Shown in pieces: positions 51,857 through 62,300 of a stretch of 64,000 nucleotides of DNA (position 1 is its first letter; every line of letters starts with the position of its first letter). This DNA comes from an uncultured Christensenella sp. (GTDB lineage Bacteria > Bacillota > Clostridia > Christensenellales > Pumilibacteraceae): assembly GCA_910577435.1 (NCBI GenBank), contig CAJTLV010000007.1, positions 56,136 to 120,135 of the forward strand. Reading direction: 5' to 3'. The notes under the pieces were generated by a model, which ran no database searches, was not told the origin of the DNA, and was given only the letters and a program-made list of their open reading frames with translations. A program made the translations under genes and the position numbers.

Positions 51857-52623
51857 ACTTCGAATAACCCCGTCGGCTTATTTTGGCTTGCGGCAACGAC
51901 ACGCAGTCCGATCCGCCCCACCGCACTCAACGCGCCGTTCACTACAGACAGCGCCAAGTCCTGCGTATTGTTCTCTTCCGAAAGGTGTGCGAGAATAAAA
52001 TTATTAACGCCGCGCGAAGCGAGCATAGCGCACGCCGCCGCACAGTCTACGTTGGATAAATGTCCGTAGCGCGAGGCAATACGCGCTTTGAGCGATTGCG
52101 AATACGCGGGGTTGCGTCGCAGCATTTCCATATCGTGATTTGCCTCCAACATAACTATATTGCACCGACCCAATTCGTCTATGACAGGCTCGTCCACCGC
52201 GCCGACGTCGGTAACGACGGCAATTCTCCGCTCTCCGCTTCGCACAATGTAACCGAAGCACGGTACGTCGTGCGGCACGGGTACGGCGGTCACGATCAGG
52301 CCGCCGACGGTAACGACGCGCGACTCATCGACAGTAGGCATCACGCCCGAAACGCGATACACTTCGCCCGCGCTCTCCCGCCGACAATGCACGACGGCGT
52401 TCGGATGCTTTTTGCAAAACACTTTGAGTCCGCCGATGTGATCGGAGTGCGAATGCGTCACGAACACTATCACTCTATCGGGGTCTACGCCGAGTACCGA
52501 CAAAAATCTCTCCGCACGCGTAGCCGATATGCCCATATCTATTAAGATGTTTGTCTCGCCGTCGCTAATATAACTGCAATTCCCTTTCGATCCGGACGCG
52601 AAACAGCACATTTTCAAGCTCAT
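51850..52623 (-). CDS. walJ: WalJ/YycJ-like metallo-beta-lactamase-fold nuclease
   Basis: 257 residues. The metal site is THSHSDH (His57, His59, Asp61, His62), with later VTDVGAVDE, EANHD and LAHLSEENN. In Bacillota this protein is encoded near walRK and rlmH and is implicated in cell-wall control and DNA metabolism. walRK is not present here, but rlmH ends the same operon. No Shine-Dalgarno; TATAAT ends 6 nt before the ATG. Confidence 0.9.
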   Translation of the reverse strand: MSLKMCCFASGSKGNCSYISDGETNILIDMGISATRAERFLSVLGVDPDRVIVFVTHSHSDHIGGLKVFCKKHPNAVVHCRRESAGEVYRVSGVMPTVDESRVVTVGGLIVTAVPVPHDVPCFGYIVRSGERRIAVVTDVGAVDEPVIDELGRCNIVMLEANHDMEMLRRNPAYSQSLKARIASRYGHLSNVDCAAACAMLASRGVNNFILAHLSEENNTQDLALSVVNGALSAVGRIGLRVVAASQNKPTGLFEVC

Positions 52624-52629
52624 AACGAT

Positions 52630-52658
52630 ATTATACAGAAATATACGCCTAAAATCAA
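52630..52658 (-). promoter_or_regulatory. Promoter giving a predicted leaderless walJ mRNA
   Basis: Minus strand TTGATT (52653-52658), 17 nt, TATAAT (52630-52635), then 6 nt to the ATG. Confidence 0.7.
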
Positions 52659-52713
52659 GTGAATTTTGTCCTGTCGGACTGTCGTTTTTGTTGTGTTGGG
52701 GACACGTTTATGG

Positions 52714-52719
52714 TACAAT
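52714..52719 (+). promoter_or_regulatory. Extended -10 of the predicted leaderless fumarase operon
   Basis: TGG-TACAAT with 6 nt to the ATG; a weak TTG-type -35 is 17 nt upstream. No ribosome site precedes the ATG. Confidence 0.5.
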
Positions 52720-52725
52720 TAAAAT

Positions 52726-53547
52726 ATGAGAATCATCGATGCGGAAACTGTCCGCGCGCGGCTGACGGAGCTTATAAACAGTTGCCTCGTCATCCCCGAC
52801 CGCGCGGTAACTGCGGCGCTCGACCGTCTTTCGGACGACGCGCCACTTTCCGTTGCCGCCGCAAAACTGATAGTAGAGAACAACCGTATCGCGGAGAAAC
52901 AGGGCGCATACTGTTGTCAGGACACGGGCCAGGCGCTCGTGTCGATCAAACTGGGCGACGCAGTGTGTTGCGAGGGTCTGTACGGCGCGATCGACAGTGC
53001 GGTGCGCGACGCGTATACTTGTGCGCGCAAGTCGGTCGCCGATCCGCTCACTCGCATTAACACGGGCGACAACACGCCGGCGGTCATCGAGACTACGCTG
53101 TGCGCGGGCGACACGCTCGAAATTTCATTTCTCGCTAAGGGCGCCGGCAGTGAAAATATGGCTAAGCTGTATATGCTCACACCCGCCGACGGCAGAGACG
53201 GGATCGTACGCGCCGCAGTCGAAGCGGTGCGCGTCGGCGGCGCCAACGCCTGTCCGCCGCTCGTCGTCGGCATCGGTATCGGCGGGCTTACCGAGACGGC
53301 GTGTATACTGTCCAAAAAAGCTCTTCTCCGTCCGCTCGGCACGCATAACGAAAGAGCGGACGCGGCGGCGCTCGAAACGGAAATACTCGAAAAGGTAAAT
53401 TCGCTCGGCATAGGCGTAGCGGGATTCGGCGGAAAAACGACCGCGCTCGCAGTCAACGTCGAGCTTGCACCCACGCATATCGGAATGTTACCGGTAGCGG
53501 TAAACCTACAATGCCACAGTCTGCGGCACGGGACGGTGAAATTTTGA
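52726..53547 (+). CDS. Class I fumarate hydratase (or tartrate dehydratase), alpha subunit
   Basis: 273 residues of the iron-sulfur fumarase alpha family. Cluster cysteines fall in YCCQDTG (Cys64), ANACPP and LQCHSLRH. VAGFGGKTTALAVNVE and APTHIGMLPVAVN are typical. It interconverts fumarate and malate; the same fold serves L(+)-tartrate dehydratase, so the substrate is not fixed. Its stop overlaps the beta-subunit start. Confidence 0.9.
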   Translation: MRIIDAETVRARLTELINSCLVIPDRAVTAALDRLSDDAPLSVAAAKLIVENNRIAEKQGAYCCQDTGQALVSIKLGDAVCCEGLYGAIDSAVRDAYTCARKSVADPLTRINTGDNTPAVIETTLCAGDTLEISFLAKGAGSENMAKLYMLTPADGRDGIVRAAVEAVRVGGANACPPLVVGIGIGGLTETACILSKKALLRPLGTHNERADAAALETEILEKVNSLGIGVAGFGGKTTALAVNVELAPTHIGMLPVAVNLQCHSLRHGTVKF

Positions 53548-54062
53548 CAAACGGCGTAAGATCCGACGCGCGGCTCACTCTGCCCGCGTGTGCGGACGAC
53601 ATAAAAAAACTCGAAGTCGGTATGCTCGTCGAACTGAACGGCGTTATGTATACGGCGCGCGATCAGGCGCATAAGCGTATAGCCGAAGCGATAGAGCGCG
53701 GCGAAAAATTACCGTTCGATCTCGGCGGTGCGGCGATATATTACTGCGGCCCCACTCCCGCAAAGGACGGACAGATCATAGGCAGTTGCGGACCGACGAC
53801 AAGCGGCAGAATGGACAAGTACGCACCGCTTCTCATAGAAAAAGGCATACGCGTTATGATCGGCAAAGGCGTAAGAAACGACGCGGTTAAGTCCGCGATA
53901 AGCAAATACGGCGCGGTATACTTTTCCGCGATCGGCGGCGCGGCGGCACTGTACCGAAGCACCGTAAAGTCCTGTGAACTCATCGCATATCCCGATCTCG
54001 GTTGCGAGGCAGTATACAAATTGACCGTCGAAAACTTCCCCGCCGTCGTATCGGTGCTGTAA
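53544..54062 (+). CDS. Class I fumarate hydratase (or tartrate dehydratase), beta subunit
   Basis: 172 residues of the fumarase C-terminal family. Motifs are GVMYTARDQAHKRI, YYCGPTPAKDGQIIGSCGPTTSGRMDKY and IGKGVRN. TTG 53544 is preferred: GGTGA lies just upstream and TTGA overlaps the alpha stop. An ATG 33 nt earlier lies deep in the alpha gene and has no ribosome site. It completes the two-subunit enzyme. Confidence 0.9.
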   Translation: MTNGVRSDARLTLPACADDIKKLEVGMLVELNGVMYTARDQAHKRIAEAIERGEKLPFDLGGAAIYYCGPTPAKDGQIIGSCGPTTSGRMDKYAPLLIEKGIRVMIGKGVRNDAVKSAISKYGAVYFSAIGGAAALYRSTVKSCELIAYPDLGCEAVYKLTVENFPAVVSVL

Positions 54063-54094
54063 ATGATATAAAATCCTTAGGTAGGTGATTTGAT

Positions 54095-55330
54095 ATGGAA
54101 AAAAGACTTATGGAAAACCTTGCGCGCGCGGTCGTAGAATCGGGCGTCAACGTACAAAAAGGCGAAGAAGTCCTCGTCATCACGCAGGTCGAAGCGTGCG
54201 AGATAGCGCGCGAAGTGGCAAAACGGGCATACGAGCGCGGAGCCAAGCACGTCTACGTTCAATATATCGACGAGCGAATCAACGCTCTGTCGTTCGATCA
54301 TCAATCGGTAAACGATCTTACTGACAAACCCGATTTCTATTACTCGGTCAAGAACTACTTCGCCGAACACGACGGTTGCGTAATTAACATCATCTGCGCC
54401 GATCCAAACGCTTACGAACACTGCGACGCAACCAAGATCGCCAAAGCCCATCACGCCGATATGGCGGGGCTGAAACCCTACTATGACAGAGCGATGGCAA
54501 ATAAGATCAAATGGTCGATAATCGCCTATCCTCACCCCGCTTGGGCTAAACTGATGTTCCCCGACCTCGACGAGGCGGCGGCTATGCAAAAGCTCGGCGA
54601 ATACATCGCAAAGACGACGCGCGTCGACTGCGCCGACCCCATTGGGGCGTGGAAAGAACACGCGGCAAATCTCAAACGCCGTTGCGAAAAGTTAAACGCC
54701 GCAAATGTCAAGAGCTTTCATTATAAGAATTCGCTCGGCACAGATCTCGTGGTGGGAATGCCCGAAAATTATATATTCGCGGGCGGCGTCGAGGACTGCA
54801 GAGGAATGAATTTCAACGCGAATATGCCTACGGAAGAGATTTTCAGCGCGCCCGATTGCAACAACATCAACGGTATCGTCAAAGCGTCTATGCCTCTGTG
54901 CCACAACGGAAAGATAATCGACGGCATCGAGATCACACTCGAAAAAGGCAGAATTACCCACTACACAGCGAAAACAAATGTCGACGTGCTTAAAGGGATA
55001 ATCGACACCGACGACGGCGCGAAGAGTTTCGGCGAGATAGCGCTCGTACCTTACGATTCGCCCATCAGCAGTCTGCACACTCTATTCTACGAGACGCTGT
55101 TCGACGAGAACGCAAGCTGTCACTTCGCCATAGGCAGAGCATACCCCACCTGCGTCAAGGGCGGCGACGAAATGTCCGAAGCCGAGCAAAAGAAAGCGGG
55201 CATAAACAACTCGGCGACGCACGTCGATTTTATGGTCGGCACGAAAGACTTGACGATCACCGCCGAGACCCGCGACGGAAAAACACTCGCGGTATTCGAA
55301 AACGGCAATTTCACAAAAAACTTCGAATAA
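54095..55330 (+). CDS. M29-family (thermophilic-type) aminopeptidase
   Basis: 411-residue cytoplasmic metallo-aminopeptidase of the AmpS/PepS family. The C-terminal metal-binding segment shows LHTLFYETLFDENASCHFAIGRAYP and NSATHVDFMVGTKDLTI. It trims N-terminal residues from peptides. AGGTAGGTGAT precedes the ATG, 32 nt after the fumarase beta gene; a terminator follows. Confidence 0.94.
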   Translation: MEKRLMENLARAVVESGVNVQKGEEVLVITQVEACEIAREVAKRAYERGAKHVYVQYIDERINALSFDHQSVNDLTDKPDFYYSVKNYFAEHDGCVINIICADPNAYEHCDATKIAKAHHADMAGLKPYYDRAMANKIKWSIIAYPHPAWAKLMFPDLDEAAAMQKLGEYIAKTTRVDCADPIGAWKEHAANLKRRCEKLNAANVKSFHYKNSLGTDLVVGMPENYIFAGGVEDCRGMNFNANMPTEEIFSAPDCNNINGIVKASMPLCHNGKIIDGIEITLEKGRITHYTAKTNVDVLKGIIDTDDGAKSFGEIALVPYDSPISSLHTLFYETLFDENASCHFAIGRAYPTCVKGGDEMSEAEQKKAGINNSATHVDFMVGTKDLTITAETRDGKTLAVFENGNFTKNFE

Positions 55331-55359
55331 AAGCAGGAACACGGACCGATATAAAACCA

Positions 55360-55395
55360 TAACCCCCGACGGCTTTACATGTCGAGGGTTTTTCG
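55360..55395 (+). terminator. Terminator after the aminopeptidase gene
   Basis: AACCCCCGAC pairs with GTCGAGGGTT, then TTTTCG. Confidence 0.75.
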
Positions 55396-55430
55396 TTATT
55401 ATAACTTGTCAAGTCAGACAAACAACAGCC

Positions 55431-55497
55431 ATTCACTATTCACTGTTATCTCTTCACTCCGAAAATCGGCACGACATAAGCGAATAATGAATAGTGA
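55431..55497. repeat. Short inverted repeat
   Basis: ATTCACTATTC near 55431 and GAATAGTGAAT near 55487 are reverse complements, separated by about 45 nt. No gene is present. Confidence 0.5.
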
Positions 55498-55511
55498 ATA
55501 GTTAATAAATA

Positions 55512-55548
55512 AAAATCGGCAAAGCACTTTCGTACTTCGCCGATTTTC
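55512..55548 (-). terminator. Terminator-like hairpin beside the truncated tRNA end
   Basis: On the minus strand AAAATCGGC pairs with GCCGATTTT around an inner AAGTAC/GTGCTT helix, with a T-rich tail. It follows the partial tRNA end at 55549-55569 just as the next hairpin follows the full tRNA. Confidence 0.6.
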
Positions 55549-55569
55549 GGTAGCGGGGGCGGGACTTGA
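55549..55569 (-). repeat. Duplicated 21-nt tRNA-fMet 3' end
   Basis: Identical to 55723-55743, the acceptor/T-arm end of the initiator tRNA, and in the same orientation. The match stops inside the T loop. It may be a remnant tRNA copy or an attachment-site duplicate. Confidence 0.75.
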
Positions 55570-55679
55570 CGTGTATTTTTCAAATACACCCGCTTCGCAG
55601 CATAGCTGCTCGCGCGCTCGCGGCAAACAGCGCACCGCGCTGTTTGCTTTTCCCTCGCGTCCTTGCGGCTTCAAGTCCC
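55561..55679. mobile_element. 119-bp hairpin-rich element with 9-bp terminal inverted repeats
   Basis: GGGACTTGA (55561-55569) and TCAAGTCCC (55671-55679) bound the segment. Inside are GTGTATTT/AAATACAC (55571-55589) and an 11-bp stem GCAAACAGCGC/GCGCTGTTTGC (55623-55647) followed by TTTT. It codes for nothing. It resembles a miniature inverted-repeat element, but the ends also coincide with tRNA T-arm sequence. Confidence 0.4.
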
Positions 55680-55689
55680 TTCGCTAATA

Positions 55690-55721
55690 ATAAACCCCCG
55701 ACAGATCTCACTGTCGGGGGT
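55690..55721 (-). terminator. Terminator-like hairpin after tRNA-fMet
   Basis: AAACCCCCGACAG pairs with CTGTCGGGGGTTT immediately downstream of the tRNA CCA end on the minus strand. Confidence 0.65.
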
Positions 55722-55800
<79 letters not shown>

Positions 55801-56265
55801 TCAATATTGTATTGCCATTATACACTATACTTTTCGCATTGTCAACCGTTTTACCGCTCGCCCGTCCGCCTATTTTGTCTTTTTCACCCTCTTTCTGCCG
55901 ATATTTATACCCGTTTCTCGGCAAATTATTATTTAATATCGGACAGTTAAAGCGTCATTATGATTATATATCATTATTTTTTCATTAAATCGACCATAAT
56001 TATTTTTTCATATCAGTTGTGCGAACCCATTTTCAAAACCGTTATATATTTATAAAATCAAACCACACTATATTGTATGATTTTATTCCCGCACACTATA
56101 TGTGGGCATATGGCAGTATTTATGTTTTTATATGTCGATAAATTATATAGATTACCATAACATAAAACGCCGTTTTATCATTGCGTATAAAATATAAATT
56201 TCGGCATAAAATGGCGTATAAAGCGCCTATTTTAGACACAAATACGCAAAACTGTTGAAAATACA
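55801..56265. other. AT-rich gap without a recognised gene
   Basis: About 465 nt between tRNA-fMet and the promoter of the giant gene. It is much richer in A and T than its surroundings, with runs such as GTATAAAATATAAATT and partly repeated GCGTATAAA motifs (about 56180-56230). No ribosome site plus credible reading frame was found on either strand. Confidence 0.6.
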
Positions 56266-56294
56266 TTGACAAAAACGTCTCGAAGTGATAAAAT
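56266..56294 (+). promoter_or_regulatory. Promoter of the giant repeat protein gene
   Basis: TTGACA (56266-56271), 17 nt, TAAAAT (56289-56294). The leader is about 80 nt before the GGAGG ribosome site. Confidence 0.7.
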
Positions 56295-56379
56295 ATATGA
56301 AAATCGGGTCGATTGCGAACCGATTTAACGTGACAAATCGCCGTATAACAAAGTCTGCGCGACTTTGGAGGACAATATT

Positions 56380-59300
56380 TTGGTTAACCCCCTATATCAG
56401 CACAAATCGGCAATCACCAGACGCCGTTTAATTATAGCATTTATATTATGTACGATAATAACCGTCTCGATAATGACAGGCTTTTCAAAAGGTTTGGACA
56501 GCGACGGCACTATCTACACCGCCGAAGGCACGCGCATAGTTATGTGGAACGAGTTGCCCGAAAGCGGCACACCAGAAGATTTCGACGCGTTGACTTCATT
56601 CAAATACGTTGCGCAACGCCTGTATACAGCCCCCTACTTCAAGGGAGATACGGTAGGCGACGTAGTAGCCGATCTGGGCATAATGAAGTACAAACAGCAC
56701 GTACACAATACTCGCGTAGTAAAGAACGGGGACGTTTTTTCGGAAGCGATTTCATCCTCGTCGGCTAAGAGCATTGCCGAGCAGAAGTACATAGAGGGCG
56801 ACATTATTATATACCGCCCGTCGGTCAAGGTAAGCGGCGATAACGTCACTTGGTCGGACAGTGCGTTCAGGCTCGCCAAAGAGGATTATTTCAGACAGTA
56901 CGGCGTTATTCCGTTGGAGCTTGCCAAGCACGCCATCGACGAGCAAACTATACTGAGCGTGCGAGACAACAACGCCGCACTGCAAAAGTCAACAGTAAAC
57001 GACGCACAAAGCGACGGCGACGAAACCGTCGATGAAGGCGGCGTCGCCTACGACGTGCCGCAAACGCTTGTCAAGGGCGATGACGGTTATTACAGCATAA
57101 CATTCGAACTCGATCCTTACGAAAGCACAAAATACAGCCGCAACGAAATGCGTACTTTGGCGGGCGCGGACAACAACCCCGTAATATCTTACGTTGCGTT
57201 CACATTAGTATTTGACGAGCGGTTTATACCCATATCGGTGTCGACCGCCGAGAGATACGACATCGAGATCCCGTTCTTGGGCGCGATGTCGTGTTCGAGT
57301 ACACTTACCGAGACATTCTACGACGTAGGCGGAGACGGTGAGCTGCCCTATCTCGACTTTTTCAAATCGCATATGACCGACGAGAGCGGCGGCGAAATTC
57401 CCGACGCGCCCAAATCGCCCGCCGACTATCTGGCGAACGCGTTCGGCGCATATATGGACGGTTCAAAGACGCTCGACCTCGCCGCAGACATCGCGATAGG
57501 CGATATGGCGCTTAACGGTCTGAAAATATCGGTCGACATCGCCGAAATGAACGTGAAAGCGCAGCTCGGCAACCTTTACATAGAGTACGCGGGAGACCGA
57601 GTATACCTTACAAAGGGCGATATAAAAGGATATATCACCGTCGACAAGTTCAAAACGCTCCTCGAAAACGAAACAGTGAGCGGGCTGCTCTCTTCGGCTT
57701 CCCTCCCCGACATCGATTTTGACAAACTGCTTGGCGGCGACATACTCGGCAAGCTGTTCGAAAACTGCGAGATGACGACCGAAAACGGCGTCACGCGCAT
57801 TCGCCTGCCTTTCGAACTCGCCGACGGAATAACGATAGACGCTTCGCTGTATGTCAAGGACGAGGGTATGGAATTACAGCGCATAGCGGGTAACGTAAAC
57901 GCGTTCGGAACGAACGTTTCTATCGACGCCGTGCCGACGGTCGCGGCATTCCCCGCAGTAGACAGCGACTACGCCGACTTCGATCCGATAGTCGACTTTA
58001 TATCCGACGCAATGAACACGGCGCTCGGAGGAACAACATACGGTATTAAAGGCGACATAGAGATAAACGGTAATACGATCGGCGTCGACGCATACATAGA
58101 CCGCACCGACGGCGCCGTCACGGCAGACGGCACTGTCAGCGCATACGGCGTTACCGTCGACTTTAAGTACGTGAACGGCACGATATATATAAAGGTCGGC
58201 AATATAAAACTTGCGGCGACAATATCCGACCTGCCCGAACTTATCGGCGCAATAGGCGGGATAGTCGACACGGACGCGACGGACTTCGGACAGATAGAGA
58301 CGATATTGCCCCGCACGTTACCGGAAATTACCGACGTACTCGACAGCCTGACGGTGACGGACGAAAAACTTTCAGTCGGACTGAAACTCGGCGACATTCC
58401 CGCATACGTCGAACTTACGCGCGGCGGCGGACTTATCACGGGTGTCAAAGCAAACGTTTCGGTCGATATAACCGATATAAAGCTCGACTTGTCGGCAGAC
58501 ATAACAATCACACGTCCCGACCGCCACACAGTATCTGCGAGCGATGCAAACAGCTATTCCGACATCGCGCAACTTAAACCCACTCTCGAAGCGGCGGCGC
58601 GGGTGATCGCCGAGAAATCGCTGGCGGCAGACTTTGAGGTAACCGTAGGCGGAACCGATATACGCGGCAATCTTGCCGTCGCATTCGACGACGGACTGTC
58701 GGCGCAAGTCACGCTCGACGATTACCCCGTCGAAGTGACGATATACGAAAAAGCGCTTTACGTCGCTGTCGGCAACATCAAGCTGACGGGTTCGACGGCG
58801 GATGTTCCCGCAATTATCGATGCGCTCGGCGATATAATTCCCGAACAAGCGGTTGCGACGATCGATAAAATACTCGGCGCACTCAACGGCGACAGCCCGA
58901 CTGTTCCGTCGGACTTCGATATAACATCCATTGTACACACCGCGCTCGACGCATTAATTTCATTCAAGATCGAAAACGGCGAGATCAAGGCGGATATAGC
59001 CGTCGGCGACACGACGATAGGCGTAACCGCGAAAGCAGATCTGTCTATGCTCACGGTGGCGGCCGCATTCGGCGACATTGCGCTCACGGCAAAGCTGAAC
59101 AACGTAAAAGAGGGCGCAACGATCGCCGCCCCCGACAAATCGCAATATACGTCGGTATCCGAATTCTTACCGCTCATTTCTCCGATAGCGCCGCTTTTCC
59201 TAAAAGACGGATATGCGATGAGGCTCGAAGCCGAACTGTACGGCATAGCGGTATCGGGCGACGTTTATATCAGTCTCCCGGACGAAACGCACGAGGCTGT

Positions 59301-62300
59301 TGCGGTCAAGCTGATTGCGCAAATATCGGATGTGCGTGCGGAAATCACTTATATCAACGACAAGCTTTATATCGCGGTCGGCGACGTTAAACTCACTGGC
59401 GGCACGACGCGTGCGGAAATCGAAGCGCTTATATCCGCGCTCTCGCCCGTCGTTCCGCAAATCGACGGAATCATAGATATGATAACAGGCATATCTTCAG
59501 TCGAGATCGACTTGACCGCCGTAATAAACGCCGTCACCGAGCTGTCGGCAACCGCCGACGGTGCGACGCTGGCAATAGATCTCGGCGAACTCGGCGCCGA
59601 GTTTGCGGCAACGCTCAACATTGCCTACGATAACGGCCTTCCCGTTTCGGCAACGGTCGACGCCGCTATAAACGGCAACGCAATCGCGTTCACACTCGGC
59701 ATTGCGGTAGAAAACGGCGAACTTGCGGCGATCTCTTGCGACGAATACGGAGTGAGCGTACGTCTGACAGATACATCCAAGCAACAAGTTACGGCTCCGA
59801 CGGGCGACTTCATCGACGTCGCCGTACTCGCGCAGTACATCGAGCCGCTGTTCGAACTCATCGAACAGGCAAAGACTGCGCAATCTGTAAGAATGAACAT
59901 AAGCGCATATGCGCTCACGTCCGAAAACAAACAGATGAAGATAGAAGGGCATATCACTGTCGCGATGTTCCCTTCTCTCGCGGTCGATGCGACGCTCGAT
60001 CTGTTTGCGGGTACGGACGCGCAAGAACCGATATACATCAGATATACCGAAAACGTATTATACATAAAAGCGGGCGGCATCAAGCTGTCGTTCGATACGA
60101 ACAACGACGTCGGGCGCATCGTCGGCGTTCTGGCAAACTATCTCCCCGAATATCTTATAGACGAGCTTAACGTAATGCTCGGCTTGCAAGACGGCGAAAG
60201 CGCTTTGAGCACGTCGAACATCATCATCAACGCTATCAAGGAAGCGGCACGGCAACAGACGGTCGAAGGCAAACTGTCGGCGCTGTTCTCCCCCGTCGAC
60301 GGAGGCAGGAGCGCGGTAGGCTTGCTCATCGATATGGTCGGATTGAGTTCGGCAAACGGCGTGACCGCGCACGTCGACGTGATGGGCGTTTCGCTGTCCG
60401 CTACCCCCAATATGTCGGACGGCGAGCTGATCGGCGTTACGGTCGCAACAAATGTCGCAGGCATAAAGATCGAAGCTACGGTATCCGACATAACCTTCTC
60501 CGATTCTGCGACTGCTATTCCCGTACCCGACGACAGCGATGAATACGTTTCCGTAGCCGAGTTTATAGAGACGATCGGCTATGCGATAGGTACTTTCACG
60601 GCGCGCGACGAACAGGGCAATATTACTTTCGAAATAACCGATTTCGAATTTACGTATGCGGAAAAAGAACGGTACGACGAAGCGGGAAACAAAATCTCCG
60701 AGACCGTAAACGTGCGCAATATCGACGGCAAGAGCGCGCTCAAAGGCAAGATCGTTCCTGCCGGAGAGAACGACGACGGAACGCACGTCGGATCCGCTTT
60801 CGAGCTGGAAGCGCACATCGTTTTGTCGATAGATTCGCTCGTAAATTACGGTGATATAAATATTTCGCTGTACATCAAGGACGAGACGGCATATATCGAC
60901 TACTTCGAGAGCAAGACAGGTTACGGCGAACGCGTTTCGATCGACTACACCTCCGTAATGCAGATCGTCGCCGCCGCAGTCGATATACTCGGCGTTCGCG
61001 GCGAAGCGATCGACGACATCATAGGCGCTTTCCGTCAACCCATCGACACATCGATATTCGAGTCGATGAACATTATCGGACTGGACAGCTTGCAAACTAT
61101 GCTCAACGATCTTGCGGGTACCGTCCAAAACGCCAAGAACGCGATAAACAAGATCTCGGAGGCGTGGAACATCGTCAAAACGGCAGGCTCGACCGAAAAT
61201 CTGCGCGCACAGCTAGACACTGTCAAAGCACTCATCGGCGAGGCGCTCGCACCGTTCGGTAAAGACGGAAATAACGGCGGCGAGTCCTCTCGTTCCGAAT
61301 ACGAACAGATTGACGGAAGCCTGTTCGGCAAGATCGTCAACGGCGTCACGCTCAAAAAGACGGGCAACTACATCTGGGCGGATGTGGACAACGGCATCAC
61401 TACGGGCGGCACCGGCAGAGCGTCGGTTGTCGTAACGCAGGGCGACGGCGTGATAAACGGCATCGACATATCCGATCTAGACGTAAAGACAGCCGACATA
61501 AAAGGCAGTGTAAGGTTCATATCGGGCGGCGAAGTGAACGTTGTCGTTCCTCCCGAAGTAACGCAAACCGACGGTAATACCACCTACTCCGACCTTTCGA
61601 ATATCAAGCACTTGCTGTTTGACGTAATGAATACGGCAAATCTAATGGAGTTCGAGATAGGCGACAACACGAGTACCGGAGAAGACTTTATCAACGTACA
61701 GATCAAAGTAATAGGCATATCCATAAACATCGATATAGCCTACTCCGTAAAGGTAAAGATAATTCCCCAGACGGACGGCGGATTCAAAACGGCGGCTATA
61801 GTCGATTTTGTGTTCAAAGACATATCTATGGGAGTGATTCCCGACTGCTCTACCCGCCTTACATTCTACGACGATACGTTCTATGTCGAGGGCTTGGCGT
61901 GGCGACAGGAACGCGTCAAAAAGCTCGGCACGTGGCGGTACAAAACGTTTACCGAGCCTGTAAGCGTCGCGTACACGCTAGGCGATTTCACGGATATGAT
62001 CTCCAATGATATGAACAAGCTCCTGTACGACTTCCTGTTCTATCTGTTGCCGTTGAAGATAGACTATATGTCGGTCCCGGTGCCTTTCGACAAGCCGTGG
62101 GCGTCCATCGGAACCAACCTGCAAAAAACAATAGCCGGCAACATCGTCGGAGACGGCAGTTCGACGAGCGCGGCAACGCCGACGCTGGCTACGGTGTTCA
62201 AAGGTTACAGCTATGCCGACGGCAAACATACGGCGACCATCGGACTGAAAGAGCTTACAGGAAGCAGTACGCTCGGCGACGTCACGGTAGACATTATCGG

